In this document: positions 43,299 through 52,086 of the stretch, one piece after another | Layout of the letters: each line of letters opens with the position of its first letter | How positions within the stretch are numbered: the first letter of the stretch is position 1 | NCBI GenBank assembly: GCA_023436775.1 | Contig: JAEZHW010000011.1 | Span: 1-52,938 of the forward strand | Direction of reading: 5' to 3' | DNA from: Actinomycetes bacterium | GTDB taxonomy: Bacteria; Actinomycetota; Actinomycetes; Actinomycetales; Microbacteriaceae | Length of the DNA: 52,938 nucleotides | The notes under the pieces: generated by a model | Told to the model about the DNA's origin: nothing | Databases searched by the model: none | The model's input: only the letters and a program-made list of their open reading frames with translations | Made by a program: the position numbers and the translations under genes

Positions 43299-44177
43299 AT
43301 GCGATCAGCAGAAACGAATCCGGGCGGCACCGCCAAATCTCCCGCTGCGAGTGCGGTGTTGGACATCCTGAAGTTCCTGGCCAAGCAGCAACGTCCGGCC
43401 TCAGCGACCGCGATCATGCAAGCCCTGGGTCTGCCCCGGTCCACGACCTACCAGCTGCTCGGGATCCTGGCCGAATCCGGCTTCGTCATGCACCTGCGGA
43501 ATGAGCGGCGCTACAGCCTCGGATTTACCGCCTTCGAGGTGGGCGCTGGGTTTGGATACCAGCAACCGCTGGCCCGAATTGGCCGGGCGCTGCTGGCCCC
43601 ACTGGTCGCCCGCGTCGGCCAGACCGCACATATCTCGGTCTTGCACGGTCGGGATTCCCTCTATGTCGTCGAGGAGCGAGCGCCGCGCCGCCCGCCGCTG
43701 GTCACCGACGAGGGGGTCACCCTGCCCGCGCACCTCACCGCCAGCGGCCGCGTGATCCTTGCCGCACTACCGCCGCAGCAGGTCCGCGCGCTGTACCCCA
43801 ACTCCACCGCGTTTGCGACCCTGCAGGGGACGGGTCCGGACTCCCCCACGGCACTGCGTCGGGTACTGGAAGAGGTGCGGCGCCTGGGCTACGGCTTCGT
43901 CGACGATGACGTCACCCCGGGGGTGTCCTCAGTCGCCCAAGGTATCTACGACCCCGGCGGCATGCCGATCGCGGCCCTCGCGGTGACGTACTATGCCGAT
44001 CAGGTTGGCGGCCATGGACAAATCTCCAGGGAAGAGATCATCGCCCAGGTCACTCGCACTGCCAGCGAGCTACAACGACGCCTCACCGGACGTCCGCAGG
44101 TGCCGCACTCGGCCGACCTGGAGCGGACCGAGTGGGCTAAGCGGCCACGGCGGGCAGGTCGAACCGACCAGCCATAA
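43299..44177 (+). CDS. IclR-family transcriptional regulator (importer operon)
   Basis: The 292-residue regulator has an N-terminal winged helix-turn-helix (SAVLDILKFLAKQQ, then ALGLPRSTTYQLLGILAESG) and a C-terminal IclR effector domain (LHGRDSLYVVEERAPRRPPL, then LPAHLTASGRVILAALPPQQ). The ATG at 43299 fits the family start; the frame continues upstream without homology. It is divergent from the DUF1989-importer operon, which it probably controls in response to the imported compound or a product. It resembles the other IclR protein at 52087 (both have LPRSTxYQLL and LPAHLTA). Its 3' end overlaps the convergent hutD gene by 41 bases. Confidence 0.88.
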   Translation: MRSAETNPGGTAKSPAASAVLDILKFLAKQQRPASATAIMQALGLPRSTTYQLLGILAESGFVMHLRNERRYSLGFTAFEVGAGFGYQQPLARIGRALLAPLVARVGQTAHISVLHGRDSLYVVEERAPRRPPLVTDEGVTLPAHLTASGRVILAALPPQQVRALYPNSTAFATLQGTGPDSPTALRRVLEEVRRLGYGFVDDDVTPGVSSVAQGIYDPGGMPIAALAVTYYADQVGGHGQISREEIIAQVTRTASELQRRLTGRPQVPHSADLERTEWAKRPRRAGRTDQP

Positions 44178-44790
44178 CCAGGTAGCCGGCGACCCCGACG
44201 GCAGCCAAGGCTACGCCATCGCCGCTGCGTACCGGCAGCACGTCACCGGGACGCAGGCTCAGCCGCTGGTCGCCGGGCAGATACGCCGTCACCTCGTTCG
44301 AGGCGATCACGAACTGGTGGACTTCGGCGAGAACCCGACCCCGCGGGGAAGTGACCGTCGGTGGGGTCGGCACTCGCAGAATGCCCGGCTGCAGCACGGA
44401 CATACTTCCCCAGCCAAGGGTGTCCGTCACCATCAGATTGAGGTCGACGGCGGTGCGGGACTGGCCCGCAACTGCGGCCGAGGCCGGCACGTCGCCTCGG
44501 AAGACCACCGGTTCGTCACCTGGGTTGAGGCGCACCTCGATATCTTCGACGATCAGGTTGATCTGGCCTTGGAGCGTCCCCAGCAGCCGGTCGACCGATC
44601 GAAAGACCGAGAACGGGGCGGGTTCGCTGATCTCGGCCATACTGATTCGCCAGGCGAAGAGTTCACCCGCGGCCTCGGGAGCGTCGATGGCCGCTCGAGC
44701 GATCTCTCGAGTCGTGCCACGACCGTTGCGCCACGGTGTTGCGGGCAGGTCGTGGTAGCGCTGGAGTGCGTCGATCTGCGGTGCGTTCAC
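44137..44790 (-). CDS. hutD: HutD family protein
   Basis: The 217-residue protein has the HutD signature TPWRNGRGTTREIA followed by FAWRISMAEISEPAPFSVF. The family has a bicupin fold and is linked to histidine use in pseudomonads, where it is thought to limit excessive hut expression. No enzymatic activity is established. It starts with GTG overlapping the hutI stop codon (GTGA) and is the last gene of the operon. Its 3' end overlaps the convergent IclR gene, leaving no room for a dedicated terminator. Confidence 0.88.
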   Translation of the reverse strand: MNAPQIDALQRYHDLPATPWRNGRGTTREIARAAIDAPEAAGELFAWRISMAEISEPAPFSVFRSVDRLLGTLQGQINLIVEDIEVRLNPGDEPVVFRGDVPASAAVAGQSRTAVDLNLMVTDTLGWGSMSVLQPGILRVPTPPTVTSPRGRVLAEVHQFVIASNEVTAYLPGDQRLSLRPGDVLPVRSGDGVALAAVGVAGYLVMAGRFDLPAVAA

Positions 44791-45947
44791 GCCGCCTCGC
44801 CGGTGGCAATAATCTGCCGGATCAACGGCACACCGGGGCGGTACGCCAAATGCACGTAGCTCGGCGCATCCAGAATCGCGAGGTCGGCCCTCGCTCCCAC
44901 CCGGACCACGCCAACGTCACTGCGACGCAGCGCCTGCGCCCCGCCAGCGGTCGCCGACCAGACCGCCTCGGCCGGGGTCATGCCCATGTCCCGCACCGCC
45001 ACGGCAATACAGAACGGCATCGAGGAGGTGTAACTGGAGCCCGGGTTGCAGTCGCTCGCCAGCGCCACAGTCGCACCCGCGTCAATGAGCCGGCGCGCAT
45101 CCGGGTACGGCTGTCGGGTCGAGAACTCCGCCCCCGGCAGCAACGTGGCCACCGTGGAGCCCGCAGCGAGCGCAGCCACGTCCTCATCCGAGAGGAAGGT
45201 GCAGTGGTCCACGCTTGCCGCGTCGAGTTCGACGGCGAGTTGCACGCCGCCGCCCATCGTGAGCTGTCCGGCATGCACGCGCAGTTGGAGCCCGGCCGCA
45301 CGTCCAGCCAGCAGAATCGCCCGAGCCTGATCCTCGTCGAAAGCACCCCGCTCACAGAACACGTCAATCCACTTCGCATGCGGGGCCGCTGCCTCGAGCA
45401 TCGGGCCGGTGACCGCGGCCACGTACTCGTCCACGCGATCCGCGTAGTCGGCTGGCACCACATGCGCCCCGAGGTAGGTGGTCTCTTCGGTGAAGAGGCG
45501 CGCAATGCGCAGCGACCGTGCCTCGTCTGCGACCGAGAGGCCATAGCCGCTCTTGATCTCGACGGTGGTGGTGCCCTGGCGGCGCATCTCGGCGATCAGC
45601 CGCGCGGCGTTGGCGCGCAGTTCCTCGTCGGTGGCGGCGCGGGTGGCCGCGACGGTGCTTCGGATGCCCCCGGCCGTGTAGGGGCGTCCGGACATGCGCG
45701 CCTCGAACTCGTCCGCCCGGTCACCGGCGAAAATGACGTGGCTGTGACTGTCCACGAAGCCTGGGATCACGCAGGCTCCCGCGGCGTCGGTCCGCGAGTC
45801 AGCGGCCGGTGCCGAGGCGGCCGGGCCTACCCAGGCAATCTCGCCGTGCTCGATCACGACGGCGGCATCCCGCAGTTCCGCAGTGCCCTCCCCCACGGCC
45901 GGGTCATTGGTGACCAGCAGACCGATGTTGTCGATGAGGTGACTCAT
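44787..45947 (-). CDS. hutI: Imidazolonepropionase
   Basis: The 386-residue amidohydrolase converts 4-imidazolone-5-propionate into N-formimino-L-glutamate, the third step of histidine degradation. The metal site is visible in IPGFVDSHSHVIFAGDRADE, the histidine of RVHAGQL, DHCTFLS and the aspartate of ASDCNPGSS. Substrate-binding stretches TVEIKSGYGLS and VFCERGAFDEDQA are present. The ATG overlaps the hutF stop codon by four bases, so the two are translationally coupled. Confidence 0.95.
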   Translation of the reverse strand: MSHLIDNIGLLVTNDPAVGEGTAELRDAAVVIEHGEIAWVGPAASAPAADSRTDAAGACVIPGFVDSHSHVIFAGDRADEFEARMSGRPYTAGGIRSTVAATRAATDEELRANAARLIAEMRRQGTTTVEIKSGYGLSVADEARSLRIARLFTEETTYLGAHVVPADYADRVDEYVAAVTGPMLEAAAPHAKWIDVFCERGAFDEDQARAILLAGRAAGLQLRVHAGQLTMGGGVQLAVELDAASVDHCTFLSDEDVAALAAGSTVATLLPGAEFSTRQPYPDARRLIDAGATVALASDCNPGSSYTSSMPFCIAVAVRDMGMTPAEAVWSATAGGAQALRRSDVGVVRVGARADLAILDAPSYVHLAYRPGVPLIRQIIATGEAA

Positions 45948-47371
45948 GCGGCGTCCTCGCTCTCTGCCTGATCAGCCGCCTCGCCCGGCAACGGTTCCGG
46001 CAGATCCAGGCCTTCGAGGGCCTGGGCGCGGATCTGCGCATCCGCCTCATCGATCAGGGCGATGGCGTCGCTGAGCATGCTCCCCACATCGCCGAGGCGG
46101 TGCGCGCCATCCTTGACGATATGCTGGCCCGAGACCACCAGATGGCGCACGTCCGCAGCAGTGGCAGCAAGCCACACCTGGTTCGTGGCCGAGCCCGCGG
46201 TCCTGGGCGAACCATCGCCAATGACTACGAAGTCGCACAGCGCGCTGGGCTGCAGCACGCCGCCGTTCGACCAGCCGAGGCTGTCGTAGCCGGCCTTCGT
46301 CGCGGCGGTCAGCAATTGGTTGGGGGTGAAGCGGCCGCGCTGGCCGGTGGCGAGGCGCTCATGCATTTCCAGGCCACGGAGCTCTTCGAAGGGGTCAATC
46401 ATCACGTGCTGGTCACTGCCCAGACAGAGGTGCGCGCCAGCCTCATACAGTTCCATCGCCGGGCCGATGCCATCGGCCAGGTCACGCTCGGTGGTGGGGC
46501 AGAAGCAGGCAAAGGAGCCGGTCTCGCCGAGCAGGCGGATGTCCGCCTCGGACAGGTGCGTGGCGTGTACGGCGGTGAAGCGTGGGCCGAGCAGTCCGGC
46601 CCGATGGAACAACTCGATCGGCGTCGCGCCATAGGCGGCGAGCACCTGCTCGTTCTCGGCCGGTTGCTCCGAAACGTGTGCGTGAATCGGCACGTCCCCG
46701 GCGGCATCACGGAAGGCTGCGAACTGGGCCGGGTCCACCGCGCGGGCCGAGTGAATCGCCGCGCCCGGGCGCGCCAGAGGGCCGTACTGGATCTGTTGGT
46801 GGCGGGCGATCCAGCCACTCACTGTGTTGTCGGTGAACCGCTGCTGCGGGCCGGTCAGCGGCAGCGGCGAGCCGAGCGCCGACAGCCCGCCGCGCAGGTA
46901 CAGGGTGTCCAGCAGGGTGAGGCGAATGCCCGTTACCGCCGCCGCATCCACCACCGCCTGGTCGAGGGCCGCTGCGTGGCCGTACTTCAGGCCCAGGGCC
47001 TGGTGGTGCAGATAGTGGAACTCGCCGACCACCGAGATGCCAGCCAGCGCCATCTCGGCGAAGACGGCCGTGGCGAGTTGCCGGTAGCTATCCGGGTCGA
47101 GCAGGCCAGCAACCCGGTACATAGTGTTGCGCCAGTGCCAGAACGTGCCGCCATCGGCGTGCGTCCGGCCGCGCAGGGCACGGTGGAATGCGTGCGAGTG
47201 CGCGTTAGCGAACCCGGGCAGCGCCGTGCCGTGCAGCACCACGTCCTCGGGCCTGGCGCTCGCCCCAGCAAGGATGCGATCGATGTTCCCAGCCCGGTGT
47301 TCAATGCGGACCGAGGCGTGCACCTCGCCGCCGATCACGGCGCGATCGATCCAGTACGAGCCGGTGGTCAT
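45944..47371 (-). CDS. hutF: Formimidoylglutamate deiminase
   Basis: The 475-residue amidohydrolase hydrolyses N-formimino-L-glutamate to N-formyl-L-glutamate and ammonia. It has LPGFANAHSHAFHRALRGRT with the first metal histidines, FHYLHHQ, HAHVSEQPAENEQ, AVHATHLSEADI and CLGSDQHVMIDPFEELRGLE with the metal aspartate. Its presence shows the five-step hut route instead of direct formiminoglutamase. The C-terminal tail is acidic (PGEAADQAESEDAA). It overlaps the M20 gene and hutI by four bases each. Confidence 0.94.
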   Translation of the reverse strand: MTTGSYWIDRAVIGGEVHASVRIEHRAGNIDRILAGASARPEDVVLHGTALPGFANAHSHAFHRALRGRTHADGGTFWHWRNTMYRVAGLLDPDSYRQLATAVFAEMALAGISVVGEFHYLHHQALGLKYGHAAALDQAVVDAAAVTGIRLTLLDTLYLRGGLSALGSPLPLTGPQQRFTDNTVSGWIARHQQIQYGPLARPGAAIHSARAVDPAQFAAFRDAAGDVPIHAHVSEQPAENEQVLAAYGATPIELFHRAGLLGPRFTAVHATHLSEADIRLLGETGSFACFCPTTERDLADGIGPAMELYEAGAHLCLGSDQHVMIDPFEELRGLEMHERLATGQRGRFTPNQLLTAATKAGYDSLGWSNGGVLQPSALCDFVVIGDGSPRTAGSATNQVWLAATAADVRHLVVSGQHIVKDGAHRLGDVGSMLSDAIALIDEADAQIRAQALEGLDLPEPLPGEAADQAESEDAA

Positions 47372-48645
47372 GCGGCCTCCTTGCTGGTGCGGGCTCGGAC
47401 AGCAGCGGCGAGCGCGGCGACACCGATCTCGGCGTCGGAGGCTTCCGCGTACTCATCCGGCGCGTGTGACACGCCGGTGGGGTTGCGCACCAGCAGCATC
47501 GCGGTGCGGATCCCAGCCTCGGCGAGCACGCCGGCGTCGTGGCCGGCACCCGAGGGCAGGAGCGGCAGTCCCTGGCCCAGCATTGGCGCGACCGCTGCGG
47601 CCACCGCCTCAGTGGTTGCGGCGTCGAACAGGGTGGCGGGAGTCCAACTCTCTTCGATCAGCGGCATGCCTGCGCGCTCGGCGGCGCGAGCGATCACGGC
47701 CCGCACCTGCGCCTCGTCACCGGCGCGCGCATCGATCCAGGCCGAGACGCTCGCAGCGATGGCGTTGACGGCACCGGGCTGCACCTGAATCTTGCCGATG
47801 GTCGCCAGCGCACCCAGTTCCTCGGCGGCCGCACGCACCTCGGTGATCAGGCCAGCGAGGGTGAGCATCGGGTCGTTGCGTAGGTGCATCGGCGTCGTAC
47901 CCGCGTGGTTCGGGGTGCCGATCAGGTCGGCGCGCCAGCGACCGTGCGGCCAAATCTGCTCTGCCATGCCCACCGCGACGCCGGCGGCGGCCAGACCAGC
48001 AGGGGCGGCGCTGGACTGGCCCCCGTCAGCGTGCGCTGCGTGGGGGTGGGGCACGATGCCGCAGCTCGGTAGGTGCCCCTGCTCGATGTGCAATTCGATG
48101 AACTCACCGATGCGTGCGATCCGGGCGGCGTCAAAGCCCAAATGCTTCACGTCGTGGCCGGCGGCCTGCATTGCTTCCGCCATGGTGGTGCCATCACGGT
48201 CCTTCAGTGCCGCCGCCCGCTCGGGAGCGAGCACGCCGACCATGAGCCGCGAGCCGGAACACGCGACACCGAAGCGGCCACCCTCCTCATCCGAGAACGA
48301 CACGATCGCAACCGGGCGCTCGGGGGTGTAGCCCTGCTCCTGCAGCGTGCGCACCGCCTCGAAGGCGCTGATCACGCCCAAGGGGCCATCGTAAGCGCCC
48401 CCGCTGGGCACGCTATCCAGATGGGACCCGATGACCACTGCCGTGCCCGGCAGGTGACCATGCCACCACGCCCAGAGGTTGCCGTTGCGGTCCACCTCGG
48501 TGTCGAGCCCAAGCGCGGCAGCCTGGGCGAAGAACCACGTGCGCAGTTCCAGGTCCACTGCCGACCAGGCCAGGCGCTCATAGCCGCCGGTTCGACCGTT
48601 GCGGCCAATCGGTTGCAGTGCAGCGAGCTGGCTGGCGACGCTCAT
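47368..48645 (-). CDS. M20-family amidohydrolase (AllC/N-carbamoylase-like), probable N-formylglutamate hydrolase
   Basis: The 425-residue metallo-amidase is of the allantoate amidohydrolase / N-carbamoyl-L-amino acid hydrolase group. The di-metal site is complete: GSHLDSVPSGGAYDGPLG, SFSDEEGGRFG, FIELHIEQG and SHAPDEY. The dimerisation domain holds GTPNHAGTTPMHLRNDP. An insertion of about 20 residues (PHPHAAHADGGQSSAAPAG) follows HIEQG, and I do not know it from the family. The gene sits between hutU and hutF with a 2-base gap and a 4-base overlap, and no hutG is in the operon. The natural inference is that it removes the formyl group from N-formylglutamate to give glutamate and formate. N-carbamoylases are known to accept N-formyl amino acids. 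An allantoate role is less likely here. Confidence 0.85.
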   Translation of the reverse strand: MSVASQLAALQPIGRNGRTGGYERLAWSAVDLELRTWFFAQAAALGLDTEVDRNGNLWAWWHGHLPGTAVVIGSHLDSVPSGGAYDGPLGVISAFEAVRTLQEQGYTPERPVAIVSFSDEEGGRFGVACSGSRLMVGVLAPERAAALKDRDGTTMAEAMQAAGHDVKHLGFDAARIARIGEFIELHIEQGHLPSCGIVPHPHAAHADGGQSSAAPAGLAAAGVAVGMAEQIWPHGRWRADLIGTPNHAGTTPMHLRNDPMLTLAGLITEVRAAAEELGALATIGKIQVQPGAVNAIAASVSAWIDARAGDEAQVRAVIARAAERAGMPLIEESWTPATLFDAATTEAVAAAVAPMLGQGLPLLPSGAGHDAGVLAEAGIRTAMLLVRNPTGVSHAPDEYAEASDAEIGVAALAAAVRARTSKEAA

Positions 48646-48647
48646 GG

Positions 48648-50327
48648 CTACTCGCCGCCCTCGCCCATCGGGATGCGCACCCCGTGCAGGTCAGCCCAGT
48701 TGTCGGCCTCTGCATAGCCGGCGTCGACGTGACGGATCACGCCCATCCCCGGGTCGTTGGTGAGCACGCGTTCCAGCTTCTGCGCGGCCAGTTCCGTGCC
48801 GTCGGCCACCGAAACCTGCCCGGCGTGGATGGAGCGGCCGATGCCGACACCACCGCCGTGGTGGATGGACACCCACGAGGCGCCAGAGGCGGTGTTGATC
48901 ATCGCGTTCAGCAGCGGCCAGTCCGCAATCGCGTCCGAACCGTCCTTCATCGCCTCGGTCTCGCGGTACGGAGATGCCACCGATCCGGAGTCGAGGTGGT
49001 CACGCCCAATCACGATCGGAGCGCTCACGCGGCCATCGGCCACCATCTCGTTGAAGAGCAAACCGGCCTTGTCTCGCTCCCCATAGCCGAGCCAGCAGAT
49101 ACGGGACGGCAGGCCCTGGAAGTGCACCTTCTCGCCGGCCATGCTGATCCAGCGGTGCAGGCTCTCGTGCTCCGGGAAGAGGTCCATGATCGCCTTGTCG
49201 GTGGCGTAGATGTCGGCCGGGTCACCCGACAACGCAGCCCAGCGGAACGGGCCGCGGCCCTCGGCGAAGAGCGGGCGGATGTAGGCCGGAACGAAGCCGG
49301 GGAAGGCGAAGGCATCGGAGTACCCGGCGGTCTTCGCCTCGGTGCGGATGTTGTTGCCGTAGTCGAAGACTTCGGCGCCGGCGCGCTGGAAGCCGACCAT
49401 CGCCTCGACGTGGCGGGCCATCGACTCGCGCGAGGCGGTGATGAAGCCCTGCGGGTCCTGCTTTCGTGCCTCGTCCCACTGCTCGAAGCTGATGCCAGCC
49501 GGCAGGTATGCCAGCGGGTCGTGCGCACTGGTCTGGTCAGTGACGATGTCGATCTCGGCGCCCATCGCGAGCAGCTCGGGGTGGGTCTCGGCCGCGTTCC
49601 CGAGCACCGCGATCGACAGCGGCTGGCGCTGATCGCGGGCTGCGTAGGCGAGCTGCAGGGCCTCGGCGAGGTCCTTGGCTTGCACGTCCACGTAGCGGTG
49701 CTCGATGCGTCGGGTGATGCGGCTCTGGTCCACGTCCACCGCGATCACGACGCCACCGTTCATGGTGACGGCCAGCGGCTGAGCACCACCCATGCCACCG
49801 AGACCGGCCGTAAGGGTGATCGTTCCTGCCAGGTCGGCGCCGCGCGGGTCCTTGCCCTGCGCGCGGGCGCGGCTTGCTGCCACGGCAGCGAAGGTCTCGT
49901 AGGTGCCCTGCAGGATGCCCTGGGTGCCGATGTAGATCCAGGACCCTGCGGTCATCTGGCCGTACATGGTCAGGCCCTGCGCCTCGAGGCGGCGGAACTC
50001 ATCCCAGTTGGCCCAGTCACCGACCAGGTTCGAGTTCGCCAGGATCACGCGCGGCGCCCACTCGTGGGTGCGCATCACGCCAACCGGCTTGCCCGACTGC
50101 ACCAGCAGCGTTTCATCGTTCTCGAGGGTGGTCAGCGTGCGCACGATCGCGTGGTAGCTGGCCCAGTTGCGGGCAGCCTTGCCGGTACCGCCATAGACGA
50201 CGAGGTTCTCCGGGTGCTCAGCGACCTCAGGGTCGAGGTTGTTCATCAGCATGCGCATGGCGGCTTCCTGCTGCCAGCCCTTTGCGGTCAACTGGGTGCC
50301 ACGGGCTGCGCGGATTTCGGTGCTCAT
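48648..50327 (-). CDS. hutU: Urocanate hydratase
   Basis: The 559-residue NAD-dependent enzyme converts urocanate into 4-imidazolone-5-propionate. Recognisable stretches are NLVVYGGTGKAARNWASYHA, LVQSGKPVGVMRTHEWAPRV, GGMGGAQPLAVTMNGGVVIA, YADQ-region equivalents and GRDHLDSGSVASPYRETEAM. The NAD-site Gly-rich loops and the active-site region DYGNNIRTEAKTAGYSDAF are intact. The ATG at 50327 has GGAG six bases upstream; the longer frame to 50444 reads into hutH. It follows hutH by 28 bases. Confidence 0.96.
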   Translation of the reverse strand: MSTEIRAARGTQLTAKGWQQEAAMRMLMNNLDPEVAEHPENLVVYGGTGKAARNWASYHAIVRTLTTLENDETLLVQSGKPVGVMRTHEWAPRVILANSNLVGDWANWDEFRRLEAQGLTMYGQMTAGSWIYIGTQGILQGTYETFAAVAASRARAQGKDPRGADLAGTITLTAGLGGMGGAQPLAVTMNGGVVIAVDVDQSRITRRIEHRYVDVQAKDLAEALQLAYAARDQRQPLSIAVLGNAAETHPELLAMGAEIDIVTDQTSAHDPLAYLPAGISFEQWDEARKQDPQGFITASRESMARHVEAMVGFQRAGAEVFDYGNNIRTEAKTAGYSDAFAFPGFVPAYIRPLFAEGRGPFRWAALSGDPADIYATDKAIMDLFPEHESLHRWISMAGEKVHFQGLPSRICWLGYGERDKAGLLFNEMVADGRVSAPIVIGRDHLDSGSVASPYRETEAMKDGSDAIADWPLLNAMINTASGASWVSIHHGGGVGIGRSIHAGQVSVADGTELAAQKLERVLTNDPGMGVIRHVDAGYAEADNWADLHGVRIPMGEGGE

Positions 50328-50355
50328 CGGTGTCTCCTGGGCGGTCAGGGTCTGG

Positions 50356-51942
50356 TTAGCGGATGTCGTTGCCTGCGGCAGTCGCTGCCTGGCGGGCGGC
50401 GCGCAGCAGCGTGCCGTCCTCGACGAGGTCGACGGCGTGGGCAATCTCAGGGGCGAGGTAGCGATCCGGGCCGGGGCCAGCCACGCGGGTGCGCAGGGCG
50501 TCGATCACGGCCTGGCTGACCGGCGCTGGCGTCAGCGGGGCGCGCAGCTCGATGCCCCGGGCGGCGGTGAGCAGCTCGATCGCGACCACCCGGCGCAGCC
50601 CGTCGATAGCGCGGCGCAGCTTCCGAGCCGCGGCCCAACCCATAGCGACGTGATCTTCCTGCATCGCCGAGGTGGGAATCGAATCCACCGAGGCGGGTGC
50701 TGCCAAGCGCTTCAACTCACTCACAATGCCGGCCTGGGTGTACTGGGCGATCATGTGGCCCGAGTCGACGCCGGCGTCGTCGGCTAGGAACGGTGGCAGG
50801 CCGCCGCTGCGGGCCGGGTCGAGGAAGCGGTCGGTGCGCCGCTCGCTCATGCTGGCGAGGTCAGCGACTGCGATCGCGAGGAAGTCCAACACGTACCCGA
50901 TCGGGGCGCCGTGAAAGTTGCCGTTCGACTCGACCTTGCCATCGAGCGTGACCGCGGGGTTGTCGATCGCGCTGCCGAGTTCGCGCTCGGCCACCGAACG
51001 CGCATGGGCCATGGTGTCGCGGACGGCGCCGTGCACCTGCGGGGCGCAGCGCAGCGAGTAGGCGTCCTGGACGCGGGTGAAACCGGCGGTCTCATGCTCG
51101 GCGATGATCGGCGAGCCTGCCAGCACGGCACGGATGTTGGCCGCGGACTGCGCCTGGCCAGGATGCGGGCGCAGCGCCTGCAGGTGCGCGGCGAAGACCT
51201 TGTCGGTGCCCTGCAGCCCCTCAACGCTCATGGCGGCGGCGATGTCAGCCAGGGCGACCAGGTCCTCGAGGTCGTGCAGTGCCATCGAGAGCATGCCGAG
51301 CATGCCGTCGGTGCCGTTGATGAGGGCCAAGCCCTCCTTCTCACGGAGCTCGACCGGTTCGAGGTCGGCAGCGGCTAGCGCCTCGGCTGCGGTCAGCTTG
51401 GTGCCGTTGGCATCGCGGACATCGCCCTCGCCCACCACTGCCAGCGCGCAGTGCGCCAGCGGCGCCAGGTCACCCGAGCAGCCCAGCGAGCCATACTCAC
51501 CGACGATCGGGGTGATACCGGCGTTCAGCATGTCGGCATAGCGCTGCGCGGTCGATGCGCGCACGCCGGTGCGGCCGGTGGCGACGGTGGCCAGGCGCAG
51601 CGCCATCAGCGCACGCACGACCTCGCGCTCCACCTCGGCGCCGCTCGAGGCCGCGTGGCTGCGCACGAGTGAGCGCTGCAACTGTGCGCGCAGTTCGGGG
51701 CTGATCGACTTGGTGGCCAGGGCGCCAAACCCGGTCGAGACGCCGTAGTGCGGCAGCGAGTCCGAGGCCAGTCCCTCGATGACGTCGCGGCTGAACTCCA
51801 TCGCTGCGATCGCCTCATCCGTGAGCGTCACGGTGGCGTCATAGCGAGCAATCGCCACCACCTGTGCCGTCGTCAGGCCCGTCGTGCCGAGGGCAACGGT
51901 GGCGATGTTGGCCGGGTGGTCAGTGACAATGGCGGTGGTCAC
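50356..51942 (-). CDS. hutH: Histidine ammonia-lyase
   Basis: The 528-residue enzyme deaminates L-histidine to urocanate, the first step of the pathway. It carries YGVSTGFGALATKSI near the N-terminus, the MIO-forming segment GSLGCSGDLAPLAHCALAVV, QDAYSLRCAPQVHGAVRD and MQEDHVAMGWAA. The self-cyclising tripeptide is Cys-Ser-Gly rather than the more common Ala-Ser-Gly. Some actinobacterial enzymes also have Cys here as far as I recall, and the Ser and Gly needed for MIO are present. I chose the GTG at 51942, because GAGGAG lies seven bases upstream; the ATG at 52026 would overlap the operator palindrome region. It is the first gene of the hut operon. Confidence 0.95.
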   Translation of the reverse strand: MTTAIVTDHPANIATVALGTTGLTTAQVVAIARYDATVTLTDEAIAAMEFSRDVIEGLASDSLPHYGVSTGFGALATKSISPELRAQLQRSLVRSHAASSGAEVEREVVRALMALRLATVATGRTGVRASTAQRYADMLNAGITPIVGEYGSLGCSGDLAPLAHCALAVVGEGDVRDANGTKLTAAEALAAADLEPVELREKEGLALINGTDGMLGMLSMALHDLEDLVALADIAAAMSVEGLQGTDKVFAAHLQALRPHPGQAQSAANIRAVLAGSPIIAEHETAGFTRVQDAYSLRCAPQVHGAVRDTMAHARSVAERELGSAIDNPAVTLDGKVESNGNFHGAPIGYVLDFLAIAVADLASMSERRTDRFLDPARSGGLPPFLADDAGVDSGHMIAQYTQAGIVSELKRLAAPASVDSIPTSAMQEDHVAMGWAAARKLRRAIDGLRRVVAIELLTAARGIELRAPLTPAPVSQAVIDALRTRVAGPGPDRYLAPEIAHAVDLVEDGTLLRAARQAATAAGNDIR

Positions 51943-52029
51943 GGATGGGCTCCTCACGTCGAGAAAGGCGTCGAGTGACAACGATTCTGCGACGCGGGAC
52001 GAGTGGATTTTGCCGCAATGAGACATAAA

Positions 52030-52049
52030 CTGTCTGAAATATCAGACAG
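52030..52049. promoter_or_regulatory. Perfect 20-bp palindrome, probable operator of hut and the IclR gene
   Basis: CTGTCTGA-AATA-TCAGACAG has perfect 8-bp arms. It lies between the divergent hutH (start 88 bases away) and IclR gene (start 38 bases away). Length and symmetry suit an IclR dimer site, so the adjacent regulator may control both directions. Promoter boxes near it are not clear. Confidence 0.75.
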
Positions 52050-52086
52050 CGCGCGGTTCTGTTTCGCGCGTATTCCGGAAGGTGCC

